Both the position numbers and the translations under genes were made by a program. Below are positions 7,836-16,481 of a stretch of 34,719 bases of DNA, one piece after another. Within the stretch, counting starts at the first letter, position 1. Each line of letters opens with the position of its first letter. The notes under the pieces are model-generated. The model was not told the DNA's origin. It saw only the letters and a list, made by a program, of their open reading frames with translations, and searched no databases. This DNA is from Candidatus Babeliales bacterium (GTDB lineage Bacteria > Babelota > Babeliae > Babelales > Chromulinivoraceae), in assembly GCA_018062405.1 (NCBI GenBank), contig JAGOSF010000005.1, forward strand, positions 1 through 34,719, read 5' to 3'.

Positions 7836-8246
7836 ATGAAATTTACTGCTTTGGCTTTAATGGCTGGGTTATTAGGTTCTGGGCAAGCTGACAGATGGCA
7901 AATGTGCTATGATCATCCTGAATTAAGAAGAGAAGATGTTTGCGTATGTGCACCTGAAAAAATTAAGCTTATAGCGCAAGGACGTATTTTAGGAGTTGAT
8001 TTTAATTTTAGAGACCAAGTTTTAGGGCAGCGTATTAAATCGCAATGTTCTCGAGATATAGAACGCTCTATTGAAGAACAGAAATCGAACAAAATGGAAT
8101 TATTACAAAAAGGAAAAGTGGAAATAGCTACAGAGCTAGATGCCATTCAGATACAAGAGTTTCTCAGGCATGAAGAAGAAATGGATCGTTACGAAAAACA
8201 AGAAAAGAAATATATCGATTTAGATAGAATTAATCGAATTTTTTGA
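7836..8246 (+). CDS. Secreted protein with the MKFTALALMAGLLG tag, third in operon
   Basis: The protein has 136 residues with the same tag as the preceding gene, followed by GSGQADRW. This echoes SGQGQ in the first gene of the operon. Four cysteines lie in the first half (QMCYD, DVCVCA, SQCSR). The C-terminal half is a long charged helix (EIATELDAIQIQEFL, then YEKQEKKYI). The family 1 terminator at 8272 ends the operon. Function unknown. Confidence 0.65.
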   Translation: MKFTALALMAGLLGSGQADRWQMCYDHPELRREDVCVCAPEKIKLIAQGRILGVDFNFRDQVLGQRIKSQCSRDIERSIEEQKSNKMELLQKGKVEIATELDAIQIQEFLRHEEEMDRYEKQEKKYIDLDRINRIF

Positions 8247-8271
8247 GAAGATATTTTTTGAAGTAATAAAA

Positions 8272-8399
8272 AAGAGCACCGTTAAAAGTGCTCTTAATTT
8301 TTTTAATTAAACTATTTATTCTGAAGTTAGCCGCGCCAAAATAAATAGTCTAATAGAAGAGCATCATCCGAAGATAATACTCTAAGTTTTTACTGGTCG
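8272..8399. repeat. Family 1 repeat unit, copy B, abutting tRNA-Pro
   Basis: The terminator hairpin pairs 8272-8279 with 8288-8295. The palindrome arms are 8311-8323 and 8337-8349. The tail matches copy A through TGGTCG at 8394-8399. In this copy TGGTCG is the complement of the 3' terminus of tRNA-Pro, and the two copies diverge at the next base. In copy A the same six bases begin the conserved part of the relic frame. This looks like a recombination junction at the tRNA 3' end. Confidence 0.8.
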
Positions 8400-8469
8400 G
8401 GGCGGCGAGACTCGAACTCACAACCCCTCGCTCCCAAAGCGAGTACGCTACCAATTGCGCCACGCCCCG
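8394..8469 (-). tRNA. tRNA-Pro (anticodon UGG)
   Basis: The reverse strand folds as a complete 76-base cloverleaf. Acceptor strands CGGGGCG and CGCCCCG pair fully, the discriminator is A and CCA is encoded. The anticodon stem CTCGC/GCGAG encloses TTTGGGA, giving UGG, which reads Pro CCN codons. The T arm carries GTTCGAGTC. The 3' end overlaps the end of the copy B repeat. The intergenic stretch to tRNA-His (8470-8602) holds no recognisable gene. Confidence 0.97.
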
Positions 8470-8602
8470 ACACGTATTTTTAAATTCAATTTTAAAAGAA
8501 GCTATAAAAAGTTGATGACAACTTCGATAGATGCATTAATTATAATGATTTGATTGAGAATATCAATAAAAATTATAGAAATTTATAAATTTTATTCGTT
8601 AG

Positions 8603-8683
8603 CCATTCATTTTGTATTCATTATTAGATTTACTTATCATGCTTGATCAGTATTTCTTTGCATGTACAAAGTAAAATGAATGG
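8603..8683. repeat. Inverted-repeat element, family 2, copy 2, ending in the tRNA-His CCA
   Basis: The perfect 11-base arms are CCATTCATTTT (8603-8613) and AAAATGAATGG (8673-8683). The final TGG is the complement of the encoded CCA of tRNA-His. The interior shares GCTTGATCAG-like sequence with the copy at 5688-5780. On the tRNA strand it could act as a transcription end or 3'-processing hairpin. Confidence 0.55.
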
Positions 8684-8757
8684 GGTGGATTGTGGGGCTC
8701 GAACCCACGACCCTCAGAACCACAATCTGATGCTCTGCCAACTGAGCTAAACCCACC
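8681..8757 (-). tRNA. tRNA-His (anticodon GUG)
   Basis: The reverse strand gives a complete cloverleaf. Acceptor strands GTGGGTT and AATCCAC pair with one wobble-like position, the discriminator is C and CCA is encoded. An extra 5' G (G-1) sits opposite the discriminator, as required for histidine tRNA. The anticodon stem TCAGA/TCTGA encloses TTGTGGT, giving GUG. The gene lies 211 bases upstream of tRNA-Pro on the same strand. Confidence 0.97.
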
Positions 8758-8962
8758 ATATCTCAACGATTAATTTAGTATACTTATTCTTAAATTAAAA
8801 ATCAATAAAATGCTTTGCTGTCTGTATTTTTGAGTTTTAATATGATCTATATTTTAATTTTTTTAAGAAATAAGATATTAAAAGTCTGGGGAGCGGTATA
8901 TTTTATTCTTGTTTTGCAGTATCTTTATATCTATATAATTCAGCTATAAAAAGGGCGAAACT

Positions 8963-11494
8963 ATGCAGGATATCATCACGATTATTGGAGCGCGGGAGCA
9001 TAATTTAAAAAATGTGACGGTGAGCTTTCCTAAAAATAAATTAGTTGTTATTACCGGGCCGTCTGGGTCGGGAAAAAGCTCGTTAGCGCTTGATATTTTA
9101 TATGTCGAGGGTAAACGACGCTACATGGAATCGTTATCTGCGTATGCTCGTCAATTTTTAGGTATTCCAAAAAAACCTGATTTTGATCGTATTGATGGTT
9201 TATGCCCAGCGATTGCAATTGAGCAAAAGACCGTTGGTCATAATCCACGGTCAACAGTTGGCACGATCACAGAAATTTATGATTATTTTCGAGTTTTGTT
9301 TGCTCGAATTGGTGTGCCTCATTGTCCATCCTGTAATGCGGTCATTGATGCACAGTCTCCAGTTAAAATTGCTGATGCTATTATGGAAAAGTTTCAGGGT
9401 AAGCTGGTAACGATTACCGCGCCAGTTGCCGTTGAAAGAAAAGGTGAATTTATTCACGAATTAGGGCAATGGTTTTCTCAGGGTTATTATCGTTGTGTTA
9501 TCGATGGCAAGTCATATAAATTTAAACATCAAGATGAAATCGCACAGCTTAAGTTAAAAAAAACGTATAAACATAACATTGATATTGTGCTTGATAGTTT
9601 TACTGTTGAAGATACTGATTCGTTAGCTCGATTACAAGAAGCAATTAGTCGAAGTTTTGCTTTAGCAGATGAAACATGCAAAATTCTTGTTGAGAATGAA
9701 CCCTTTTTATATTCATCAAAACAGATGTGTTTACGTTGTAATATTGCATGTCCAGAATTAGAACCAAGATTTTTCTCATTTAACTCTCCAGTTGGGGCTT
9801 GTAGCAAGTGCCATGGGCTTGGAATTTATAATAAGTATGATCAAAGTCATGCAGTTATGGATGGTTATGCATTGTACATGGGAACGCACGTTTCGACATG
9901 TGATCAGTGTGCTGGGATGCGTTTAAATAAACATGCTTTGGCGGTGAAAATTGATCATAAAAATATTTATCAATTGTGTGATTTATCGATTGATCATCTT
10001 TTATTATTTTTTAAAAATATTAGTTTAGATGAAGCTCAAACAGAAATTTCAACTGATTTACGAAAAGAAATTGTTAGTCGTTTACAGTTTTTGGCAAATG
10101 TTGGTTTAAATTATCTTTCATTAAATCGTACAGCTCGGACTTTATCTGGTGGGGAAGGTCAACGAATTCGTTTGGCAAAACAGGTTGGAAGCGCTTTGAG
10201 TGGTGTTTTATATATTTTAGATGAGCCAAGTATTGGGTTACATCAACGAGATAATGATCGTTTGATTGTGACATTACAATCATTAAAAGATTTAGGCAAT
10301 ACGGTCGTTGTTGTTGAGCATGATGTTGACACCATGAAAATTGCTGATTATTTGATTGATATGGGTCCTGCAGCAGGAATTCATGGTGGTCAGGTGACTG
10401 CTGTTGGAACAGCACAGGAATTAGAGAATAACCCAAACTCTTTGACTGGAAAATATTTGAGTGGTGCTTTGTCGATTCCAACACCACAACAACGTCGCAA
10501 AGCAACAAAATGGTTAACGTTAGCCCATGCTCGAGCAAATAATTTAAAAGATGTGACGGTGAAATTTCCCTTGAATATGATGTGCGGAATTTCTGGAGTT
10601 TCTGGCTCTGGAAAAAGTAGTTTGATTTTTCAAGAGCTTGTTCCAAGTTTAGAGCGTGAAATGAGTAGAAAGCACGGGCACGATAGCGATAGCTCAGATT
10701 TAAAGGGTGTTGAGTATATTAAAAATCTTGTACAAATCGATCAAAGCCCGATTGGTAAAACGTCACGATCAAATCCTGGTACCTATATTGGTATTTTTGA
10801 TGAGATTCGCAAGTTATTTGCAGCGGTGCCAGAAAGTAAGGCTCGAGGTTATGAAGTAGGGCAATTTAGTTTTAACTGTGCTCAAGGTCGTTGTTATGAA
10901 TGTTCTGGTGATGGTTCAATTAGCGTTTCGATGCATTTTTTGCCTGACGTTGTGATGGTGTGTAAAGTTTGTAAAGGTAAACGATATAGCCAAGAAACAT
11001 TGCAAATTCTCTATAAAGATAAAACTATAGCAGATATTTTAGACATGACAGCTTTGGAAGCAGTAGAATTTTTTGCTGCACATAAATCATTATCAAAAAA
11101 ACTTCAGCTGTTGTGTGATGTTGGTCTTGATTATGTTAAAATTGGACAAGCTTCAACAACATTATCTGGCGGAGAAGCTCAGCGAATTAAACTGGTTAAT
11201 GAATTGACGAAGCGTGATAGTGATACTTTGTATATTTTAGATGAGCCGACGACGGGGTTGCATAGTCATGATATTGTAAAATTATTGGGTGTTCTTGATA
11301 GATTAATTGCAAAAGGTAATTCGATTATTGTGATCGAACATAATTTGGATGTATTGAAAACGGTTGATTATCTTATTGATTTAGGCCCTGACGGCGGTGA
11401 TAAAGGCGGCATGATTGTAGCCGCAGGTACACCAGAGCAGGTTGCTTTAGAACGGTCTAGCTATACTGGTTTTTATTTGAAGAAGATTTTATAG
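8963..11494 (+). CDS. uvrA: UvrA, excinuclease ABC subunit A, lacking the insertion domain
   Basis: UvrA is the DNA-damage recognition ATPase of nucleotide excision repair; it loads UvrB. The 843-residue protein has Walker A GPSGSGKSS (32-40), the UvrB-binding region after it (about 125-245), and a first zinc module (CLRC at about 255, CSKC at about 280). Next come the ABC signature LSGGEGQRIRL, a second Walker A (GVSGSGKSS), a second zinc module (CYEC and CKVC), the signature LSGGEAQRIKL and Walker B YILDEPTTGL. Usual bacterial UvrA has about 940 residues. Only about 25 residues lie between CHGLG and the CDQC of the next segment, against about 120 in E. coli, so the insertion domain is missing. 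All ATPase motifs look intact. A TATAAT at 8934-8939 is a likely -10 box. A terminator follows at 11502. Confidence 0.97.
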   Translation: MQDIITIIGAREHNLKNVTVSFPKNKLVVITGPSGSGKSSLALDILYVEGKRRYMESLSAYARQFLGIPKKPDFDRIDGLCPAIAIEQKTVGHNPRSTVGTITEIYDYFRVLFARIGVPHCPSCNAVIDAQSPVKIADAIMEKFQGKLVTITAPVAVERKGEFIHELGQWFSQGYYRCVIDGKSYKFKHQDEIAQLKLKKTYKHNIDIVLDSFTVEDTDSLARLQEAISRSFALADETCKILVENEPFLYSSKQMCLRCNIACPELEPRFFSFNSPVGACSKCHGLGIYNKYDQSHAVMDGYALYMGTHVSTCDQCAGMRLNKHALAVKIDHKNIYQLCDLSIDHLLLFFKNISLDEAQTEISTDLRKEIVSRLQFLANVGLNYLSLNRTARTLSGGEGQRIRLAKQVGSALSGVLYILDEPSIGLHQRDNDRLIVTLQSLKDLGNTVVVVEHDVDTMKIADYLIDMGPAAGIHGGQVTAVGTAQELENNPNSLTGKYLSGALSIPTPQQRRKATKWLTLAHARANNLKDVTVKFPLNMMCGISGVSGSGKSSLIFQELVPSLEREMSRKHGHDSDSSDLKGVEYIKNLVQIDQSPIGKTSRSNPGTYIGIFDEIRKLFAAVPESKARGYEVGQFSFNCAQGRCYECSGDGSISVSMHFLPDVVMVCKVCKGKRYSQETLQILYKDKTIADILDMTALEAVEFFAAHKSLSKKLQLLCDVGLDYVKIGQASTTLSGGEAQRIKLVNELTKRDSDTLYILDEPTTGLHSHDIVKLLGVLDRLIAKGNSIIVIEHNLDVLKTVDYLIDLGPDGGDKGGMIVAAGTPEQVALERSSYTGFYLKKIL

Positions 11495-11501
11495 ATGAAA
11501 A

Positions 11502-11533
11502 CAAAAAGCGGATTCAATTGAATCCGCTTTTTG
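11502..11533. terminator. Bidirectional terminator between uvrA and the exported protein gene
   Basis: CAAAAAGCGGATTCAA and its complement form a near-perfect palindrome with T runs in both directions. It serves uvrA on the plus strand and the gene at 11547-12488 on the minus strand. Confidence 0.88.
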
Positions 11534-11546
11534 TTTTCTGGCTTTA

Positions 11547-12488
11547 TTATTCTTCGGTTGATTCTTGATCTTCTTGCGATGATGTTGATTGTTCTTCGTT
11601 ACCACTTTCTGATTGGTTTTGATCTTCTGTTTGCTCAGATTCTTCTGGCGATGAACTTTGATTCATAATATTTTCTTCTTGTGAAGAGTTGCTATTTGTT
11701 ACTGGTTGGTTTTGTTGTACTTGAGATGTTTCTTTAATTAGGTTTGGAGCAGCAGCAACCGTTTGTTTTGGATAGATCTGATCAATGAACTCTACACATA
11801 AATGAAGCATATTTTCTTTCGTGAAATTTTCAACAATAAAGTTTTTAAAATAAACAAAATTATTAAAAAGCTGATCCATTGCAGATTCAGAAAATCGAGC
11901 CTGAGTTTGATTATTTTGAACTTCAATTGTTTTGAGTGTTTTTAAAATTTGATCTTGATCTTGAACGATAGTTTTTTTATTTTCTTCGATCAATGTAGTT
12001 TTTTCTGCTTCAGGATTAATAACTGGAGTTGTTTGAACAGCTTGTTCTGGCTGTTGACTGGTTTGTTCAACTACAGGACTTTCGCTTACAGGTGCACTTG
12101 GCGTGCTTTGAGGCTCAACTGGGGCAGGGGTGTTTTGAGCTGCATCATTGCTTTGTTGAGTTGGAGCTGGTGAACTAACTGTAGTTACTTGAGCCTGAGG
12201 TTCTTCTGTCGGTGTTGCGATAGGAGTTGCTGTATTATTTTGATTTTCAGCAGCGACGGTTACAGCTGGAGTTACTGCAACAACTGCTGGAATAGCTTGA
12301 TTATTTTGGACTGCATTTCCAACAACAACTTTTTCTGTTGTCGAATTATTCTGTATTGCCTTCGCTGGACCGTTATTGGTAATTCTTGCTTGAGCTGCAA
12401 TATTATTTGCTGGTAGTGCTTCAAGATAGGTTATTTGATTCATGGTACAGAGTATAATGAATGTTGATATTTTTTTTATAAATTTCAT
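11547..12488 (-). CDS. Exported low-complexity Pro/Gln/Thr/Ala-rich protein with acidic tail
   Basis: The 313-residue protein has a signal peptide (KKISTFIILCTMNQITYLEA). A long disordered stretch rich in Ala, Pro, Thr, Gln and Asn follows (about 25-165). Then come a short helical segment (AMDQLFNNFVYFKNFIV, about 205-235) and a Ser, Glu and Gln-rich acidic C-terminus (after about 255). AAGGAG precedes the start. It is encoded downstream of 12543-12992 on the same strand, probably one unit. Low complexity prevents family assignment. A cell-surface or periplasmic linker-like role is possible but is inference. Confidence 0.65.
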   Translation of the reverse strand: MKFIKKISTFIILCTMNQITYLEALPANNIAAQARITNNGPAKAIQNNSTTEKVVVGNAVQNNQAIPAVVAVTPAVTVAAENQNNTATPIATPTEEPQAQVTTVSSPAPTQQSNDAAQNTPAPVEPQSTPSAPVSESPVVEQTSQQPEQAVQTTPVINPEAEKTTLIEENKKTIVQDQDQILKTLKTIEVQNNQTQARFSESAMDQLFNNFVYFKNFIVENFTKENMLHLCVEFIDQIYPKQTVAAAPNLIKETSQVQQNQPVTNSNSSQEENIMNQSSSPEESEQTEDQNQSESGNEEQSTSSQEDQESTEE

Positions 12489-12542
12489 AATAAAAGACTC
12501 CTTTTTAATTTTTTATAAAAATGAATTTTAGGTTGTAGCTAC

Positions 12543-12992
12543 CTATACAGTTGTTTGTTGCTGTTGGGTTGTTTGTTGATTGTTGTTGCATCGTGTGTCT
12601 GTTGGATTTTCATTACAATGTTGTATCCATAAAGCCATAGCTTGTTGATTTTGTTCTGTTTGTTGATTATTGCTTCGTGCAGTTCCAGCAGCCACAGCAG
12701 CTTGATTGTTAACACCAGCAATGCCACCTATAGCACCAACTTTTCCTACATCACTAATTTTTCCTAGATCGCCAACGCCGCCTACACCTTGTGTTCCTAC
12801 GCTGCCAACGGTCTGAGTTCCTACAATAACTTTGCTCGTAGTGTTTGTCGTAGTTGTTTTCTTATTTCGAGTATTTCTTTGAGTTCTTCCGCGTCCATTG
12901 CGGTTATTGCTTGCTTCGATTTTGTCTATGTATAAAAATTGGCTTATAAGAGCAAGTATCGTAAAAGCTTTAAAAAATTTATGGTAATTCAT
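12543..12992 (-). CDS. Exported Gly/Val-repeat protein with Gln/Thr-rich tail
   Basis: The 149-residue protein has a signal-like N-terminus (FFKAFTILALISQFLYI). A basic Asn/Arg/Thr stretch follows, then about 45 residues of short irregular repeats built on V-G-x (VGTQTVGSVGTQGVGGVG, then ISDVGKVGAIGG), and a tail of Gln, Thr and Asn. AAGGAG stands nine bases before the start. The segment TSKVIVG resembles EKVVVG in the next gene, so the two may have a shared origin. Function unknown. The 240 bases upstream contain the mutS promoter and no other gene. Confidence 0.6.
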   Translation of the reverse strand: MNYHKFFKAFTILALISQFLYIDKIEASNNRNGRGRTQRNTRNKKTTTTNTTSKVIVGTQTVGSVGTQGVGGVGDLGKISDVGKVGAIGGIAGVNNQAAVAAGTARSNNQQTEQNQQAMALWIQHCNENPTDTRCNNNQQTTQQQQTTV

Positions 12993-13165
12993 GAGCTACA
13001 ACTCCTTTTTAATAGTTCTATCTGATATTCCACAGTAAATTATGAATTTTCTGGGAAATTATTTTATCCTTCTTTTTTGTTGTAGCATATTCAAGTAGAA
13101 AAAATCAATAGTTGTTTTTATTTAAAATTAATACATTTTGGGTTTTGGTTTGAGGGTTTTTAAGA

Positions 13166-13194
13166 TTGAACAGTTCAAAGCTTTTTTATATAAT
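13166..13194 (+). promoter_or_regulatory. Sigma-70-type promoter for mutS
   Basis: TTGAAC (13166-13171) is followed after 17 bases by TATAAT (13189-13194), 39 bases before the mutS ATG. Both boxes are near consensus and the spacing is ideal. No other gene starts here. Confidence 0.7.
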
Positions 13195-13233
13195 AGATAG
13201 TATCTATAAAGTTTTTAATTTCCTGGGTTTTAC

Positions 13234-15858
13234 ATGGATATTTCTTCGTTGCCAGCGTTAACTCCATTAATGCAACAATATTTTCAGTTGCGGACACAAT
13301 TTGATGACGCCATACTTTTGTTTCAGGTCGGAGACTTTTATGAACTTTTTTTTGAAGATGCTCAAAAAGTATCATCATTTCTTGGGATAGCTTTAACCAA
13401 GCGGGGAACTTTTAATGGCCAGCCAATTCCCTTGTGTGGCTTTCCGGTTCATGTTTTAGATCATTATGTAACGAAATTGGTTAAAGGTGGTTTTAAAGTA
13501 GCCTTGTGTCAGCAACTTGAACAGGCAGTTGCTGGTAAAATGGTTGCTCGTGGAGTAACTCAAGTTTTTACGCCAGGGACGTTAACATCAGAAACTTTGC
13601 TTGATGCAAAAGCATCGTCCTATCTTTTTTCTTTTTTCCCCATGAAAGATGCGTGGGGTTTATTATTTTCTGAGTTATTAACATCTCAGTTGCATGCAAC
13701 AGTTTTGCCTATCGAAAGTGATCGGTCTTTAGAGGCTGAATTGTATCGATTTTTGCCAGACGAAGTTTTATTGCAGGCACAAGCTGGTATGAGTAAATTC
13801 GATGATTTTTTTAAACAGCGTGGATTTTTTACAACACGTCATAAAATTGCAGATGAATCAGAGTCTATTGAGACTGTTCAAAATTGGACTGAACAACAAT
13901 TTTCAGCAAAATCCTGTGCTCAATTAGCGCAATCTCCTGCTTTAACTCATGCCATAACCTTGTGGCATTCTTATTTGTCAAAAAATCAAAAAGGTGCTTT
14001 GGATCAATTCAAAGAGATTAATTTTTATTCTCCAGATCAGTTTTTATTGCTTGATGGAGCAACTCAGAAAAATTTAGATATTGTAGCAAATAGTTTTGAT
14101 GGGGCAAAGAAAAATAGCCTGATAGCTTGCATGGATAAAGCAGTTACTCCGATGGGTTCAAGAATGATTCGTCGTTGGTTGTTACGACCTTTGGTTGATG
14201 TTGATGCAATTACACAGCGTCAGCAGGTTGTTTCTTATTTTGTTGCTCATCCATCGTTACTGACTCAACTCAAAAGAATTCTTGAACAATTTGGCGATTT
14301 GCAGCGTATTGTCGGAAGAATTGCCTTACAAAAAGCTTCGATGAAAGATTATGTTCAGCTTGGGGTGATTGCAGGTTTAATGCCAGAGTTACAAATTTTA
14401 TTAGAACAATCGCCAGTCGATTTTTTACAGCAGCTTTCAACGACCTGTATTGATGTTTCAAAATTGCATCGACTTTTGACGGTGGCGTGTAATGATGATG
14501 AATTACAGTCTTGGACGATCAGAAAAGGATTTGACGATCATTTAGATTATTTGCGTGATTGCATTGCTCAAACTGATCAAAAGTTGCTTGATTTAGAAGC
14601 TGCAGAGCAAAAGCGAACAGGGATTTCGACATTAAAAATTAGACAAAATAATGTTCAAGGTTTTTATATTGAAGTGACAAAAGCAAACTCAGAACATGTT
14701 CCTGCAGATTATATTCGCCAACAGACCTTGGTTGGACGAGAGCGTTATACCATGCCGATTTTACAACAGATGCAGGCGCAGGCATTACAGGCAAATTTAA
14801 CGATCGAAACTTACGAAAAAGAGTTGTTTGTTCAAGTTCAAGACCAAGTTGCTCAGTTTATTGTGCATTTGCGTAAAATCGCAGAAACGGTAGCAACGGT
14901 CGATGCGCTGGTTGGTTTTGCTGTTGTTGCTTATGATCAGGGCTATGTTTGTCCACAATTTAATACCAGTCGTGATATTATTATTCACGAAGGTAAGCAC
15001 CCTGTTATCGCGGCGCAATTACAGCATCGATTTATTGCAAACGATACCAATTTAACTAATCAGGAATCGCTTTGGATTGTGACTGGTCCAAACATGGGTG
15101 GTAAATCTACCTATTTGCGACAAGTTGCTTTAATTTCTATTTTGGCGCAAGCAGGTTCATTTGTTCCAGCTCGATTTGCATCATTGCCAATTCTAGATCG
15201 TATTTTTACACGAATTGGTGCAGGGGATAATCTTGCCGAAGGTAAAAGTACTTTTTTAGTTGAAATGGAAGAGACCGCGCAAATTTGTTTACAAGCTACA
15301 GCTCGTAGTTTAGTTATTTTAGATGAAGTTGGCAGAGGCACAAGCACCTTTGATGGACTCGCTCTTGCACAAGCTGTTGTTGAATATTTGTATGAAAAAG
15401 TTCAAGCTCGGTGTTTGTTTGCGACGCATTATCATGAGTTAACGTATTTACAGGATCATTTTCCAGGTATTACGACCTATTACGCAGACAGTAAACAAAC
15501 AGAGCAAGGCATTTTATTTTTGCATAAAATAGTAAAAGGGGTTGCTCGTCAGAGTTTTGGATTGCAGGTTGCAAGGTTAGCAAATTTACCAACGTCGGTT
15601 TTGCTTCGGGCAGGTCAATTGGTTACACAATTTGAACACAAAGATGCAGGCCAGCAGCAGCTAACTTTTTTACCAGCTCAAAAAGCTCTAGTTAATGATC
15701 AGCAATGGGAACAAAAATGTAAAAATCTTACGCAACAGTTGCAACAGCAGCAGGCTTTGATCGAAAAACTTAAACAGATCGATTGCAATAATCTTTCACC
15801 AAAACAAGCATTTGATATTTTATGGGATTTGCAGCAAAATAGAGATGCAAATAAATAA
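13234..15858 (+). CDS. mutS: DNA mismatch repair protein MutS
   Basis: The 874-residue length is usual for MutS, which binds mismatches as a clamp and recruits MutL. The N-terminal domain carries the mismatch-reading motif GDFYELFF (about 33-40), with the Phe and Glu that contact the mispair. Connector, lever and clamp domains follow. The ATPase has Walker A GPNMGGKST (618-626), Walker B LVILDEVGRGTSTFDG and the ATHYHELT segment. A Gln-rich stretch and helical tail (about 805-874) fit the usual dimer or tetramer end. The ribosome binding site is weak, but a strong promoter lies upstream. It is not in an operon with mutL here. There is no sign of damage. Confidence 0.98.
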   Translation: MDISSLPALTPLMQQYFQLRTQFDDAILLFQVGDFYELFFEDAQKVSSFLGIALTKRGTFNGQPIPLCGFPVHVLDHYVTKLVKGGFKVALCQQLEQAVAGKMVARGVTQVFTPGTLTSETLLDAKASSYLFSFFPMKDAWGLLFSELLTSQLHATVLPIESDRSLEAELYRFLPDEVLLQAQAGMSKFDDFFKQRGFFTTRHKIADESESIETVQNWTEQQFSAKSCAQLAQSPALTHAITLWHSYLSKNQKGALDQFKEINFYSPDQFLLLDGATQKNLDIVANSFDGAKKNSLIACMDKAVTPMGSRMIRRWLLRPLVDVDAITQRQQVVSYFVAHPSLLTQLKRILEQFGDLQRIVGRIALQKASMKDYVQLGVIAGLMPELQILLEQSPVDFLQQLSTTCIDVSKLHRLLTVACNDDELQSWTIRKGFDDHLDYLRDCIAQTDQKLLDLEAAEQKRTGISTLKIRQNNVQGFYIEVTKANSEHVPADYIRQQTLVGRERYTMPILQQMQAQALQANLTIETYEKELFVQVQDQVAQFIVHLRKIAETVATVDALVGFAVVAYDQGYVCPQFNTSRDIIIHEGKHPVIAAQLQHRFIANDTNLTNQESLWIVTGPNMGGKSTYLRQVALISILAQAGSFVPARFASLPILDRIFTRIGAGDNLAEGKSTFLVEMEETAQICLQATARSLVILDEVGRGTSTFDGLALAQAVVEYLYEKVQARCLFATHYHELTYLQDHFPGITTYYADSKQTEQGILFLHKIVKGVARQSFGLQVARLANLPTSVLLRAGQLVTQFEHKDAGQQQLTFLPAQKALVNDQQWEQKCKNLTQQLQQQQALIEKLKQIDCNNLSPKQAFDILWDLQQNRDANK

Positions 15859-15962
15859 ATTCTTTTTGGTATTATTTGCCTTATTTCACATTGAATATTT
15901 TTTGTGTTACAATAAGAGATATTGTTAAGATCAAGTGTTGTGTAGAAAGGTGGCAATTAATT

Positions 15963-16337
15963 ATGAAATTAAATCAGTTTGTGCTCAGTTTCTTTTTTGT
16001 AAATTTGTATGGTTTTGCGTTTGCAATGGAGTCAGGGCAAGGTTCTCCAACTTCGGTAGATGCTCAATGGGTTTCAGGACCTTACTCGAAAGATGATTTT
16101 GAACATAAATATAGTGCATTCGTTTATTTTTCAGCTAATTTGAAAAATAGCAATTTAAATAAATCTCGTTGTTGCGTTGTTTTGAGTTGTTCTCAAAATC
16201 AAAATGATCATGATGTTAAACTTGGTGAAATAAAAGGTTCTAAACTTAAATCTGAACACCGCGAATTATATAATTTCATTATTCCATGTTCGGATTTATC
16301 TTGCAAATTTAAGCCTTCGGTCAGTAGCTCAAAATAA
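15963..16337 (+). CDS. Small exported protein, first of a three-gene plus-strand array
   Basis: I start at ATG 15963, after AAAGGTGG, giving 124 residues and a clean signal peptide (NQFVLSFFFVNLYGFAFA). The upstream in-frame ATG at 15876 would add 29 residues overlapping the mutS tail region and lacks a ribosome binding site. The mature part has five cysteines (SRCCVVLSC, then IPCSDLSCK). Its N-terminus MKLN resembles that of the third gene in this array. Function unknown. Confidence 0.6.
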   Translation: MKLNQFVLSFFFVNLYGFAFAMESGQGSPTSVDAQWVSGPYSKDDFEHKYSAFVYFSANLKNSNLNKSRCCVVLSCSQNQNDHDVKLGEIKGSKLKSEHRELYNFIIPCSDLSCKFKPSVSSSK

Positions 16338-16481
16338 TTTAATCTTTTTTCTTTGAAGATTTGAAGGCAGTTATTTTTAAATTACGCCGATAAAATATTA
16401 GTTTAAAGAGCAACATAAAATGATTAAAGAGTGTAGTTGTGAAAATAAATAAATAGAATGACTTTATAAAAGTGAATAATT

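Noticed and set aside
10074..10646. A 190-residue minus-strand frame
   Set aside because: It is antisense to the conserved ATPase part of uvrA and has no signal of its own.
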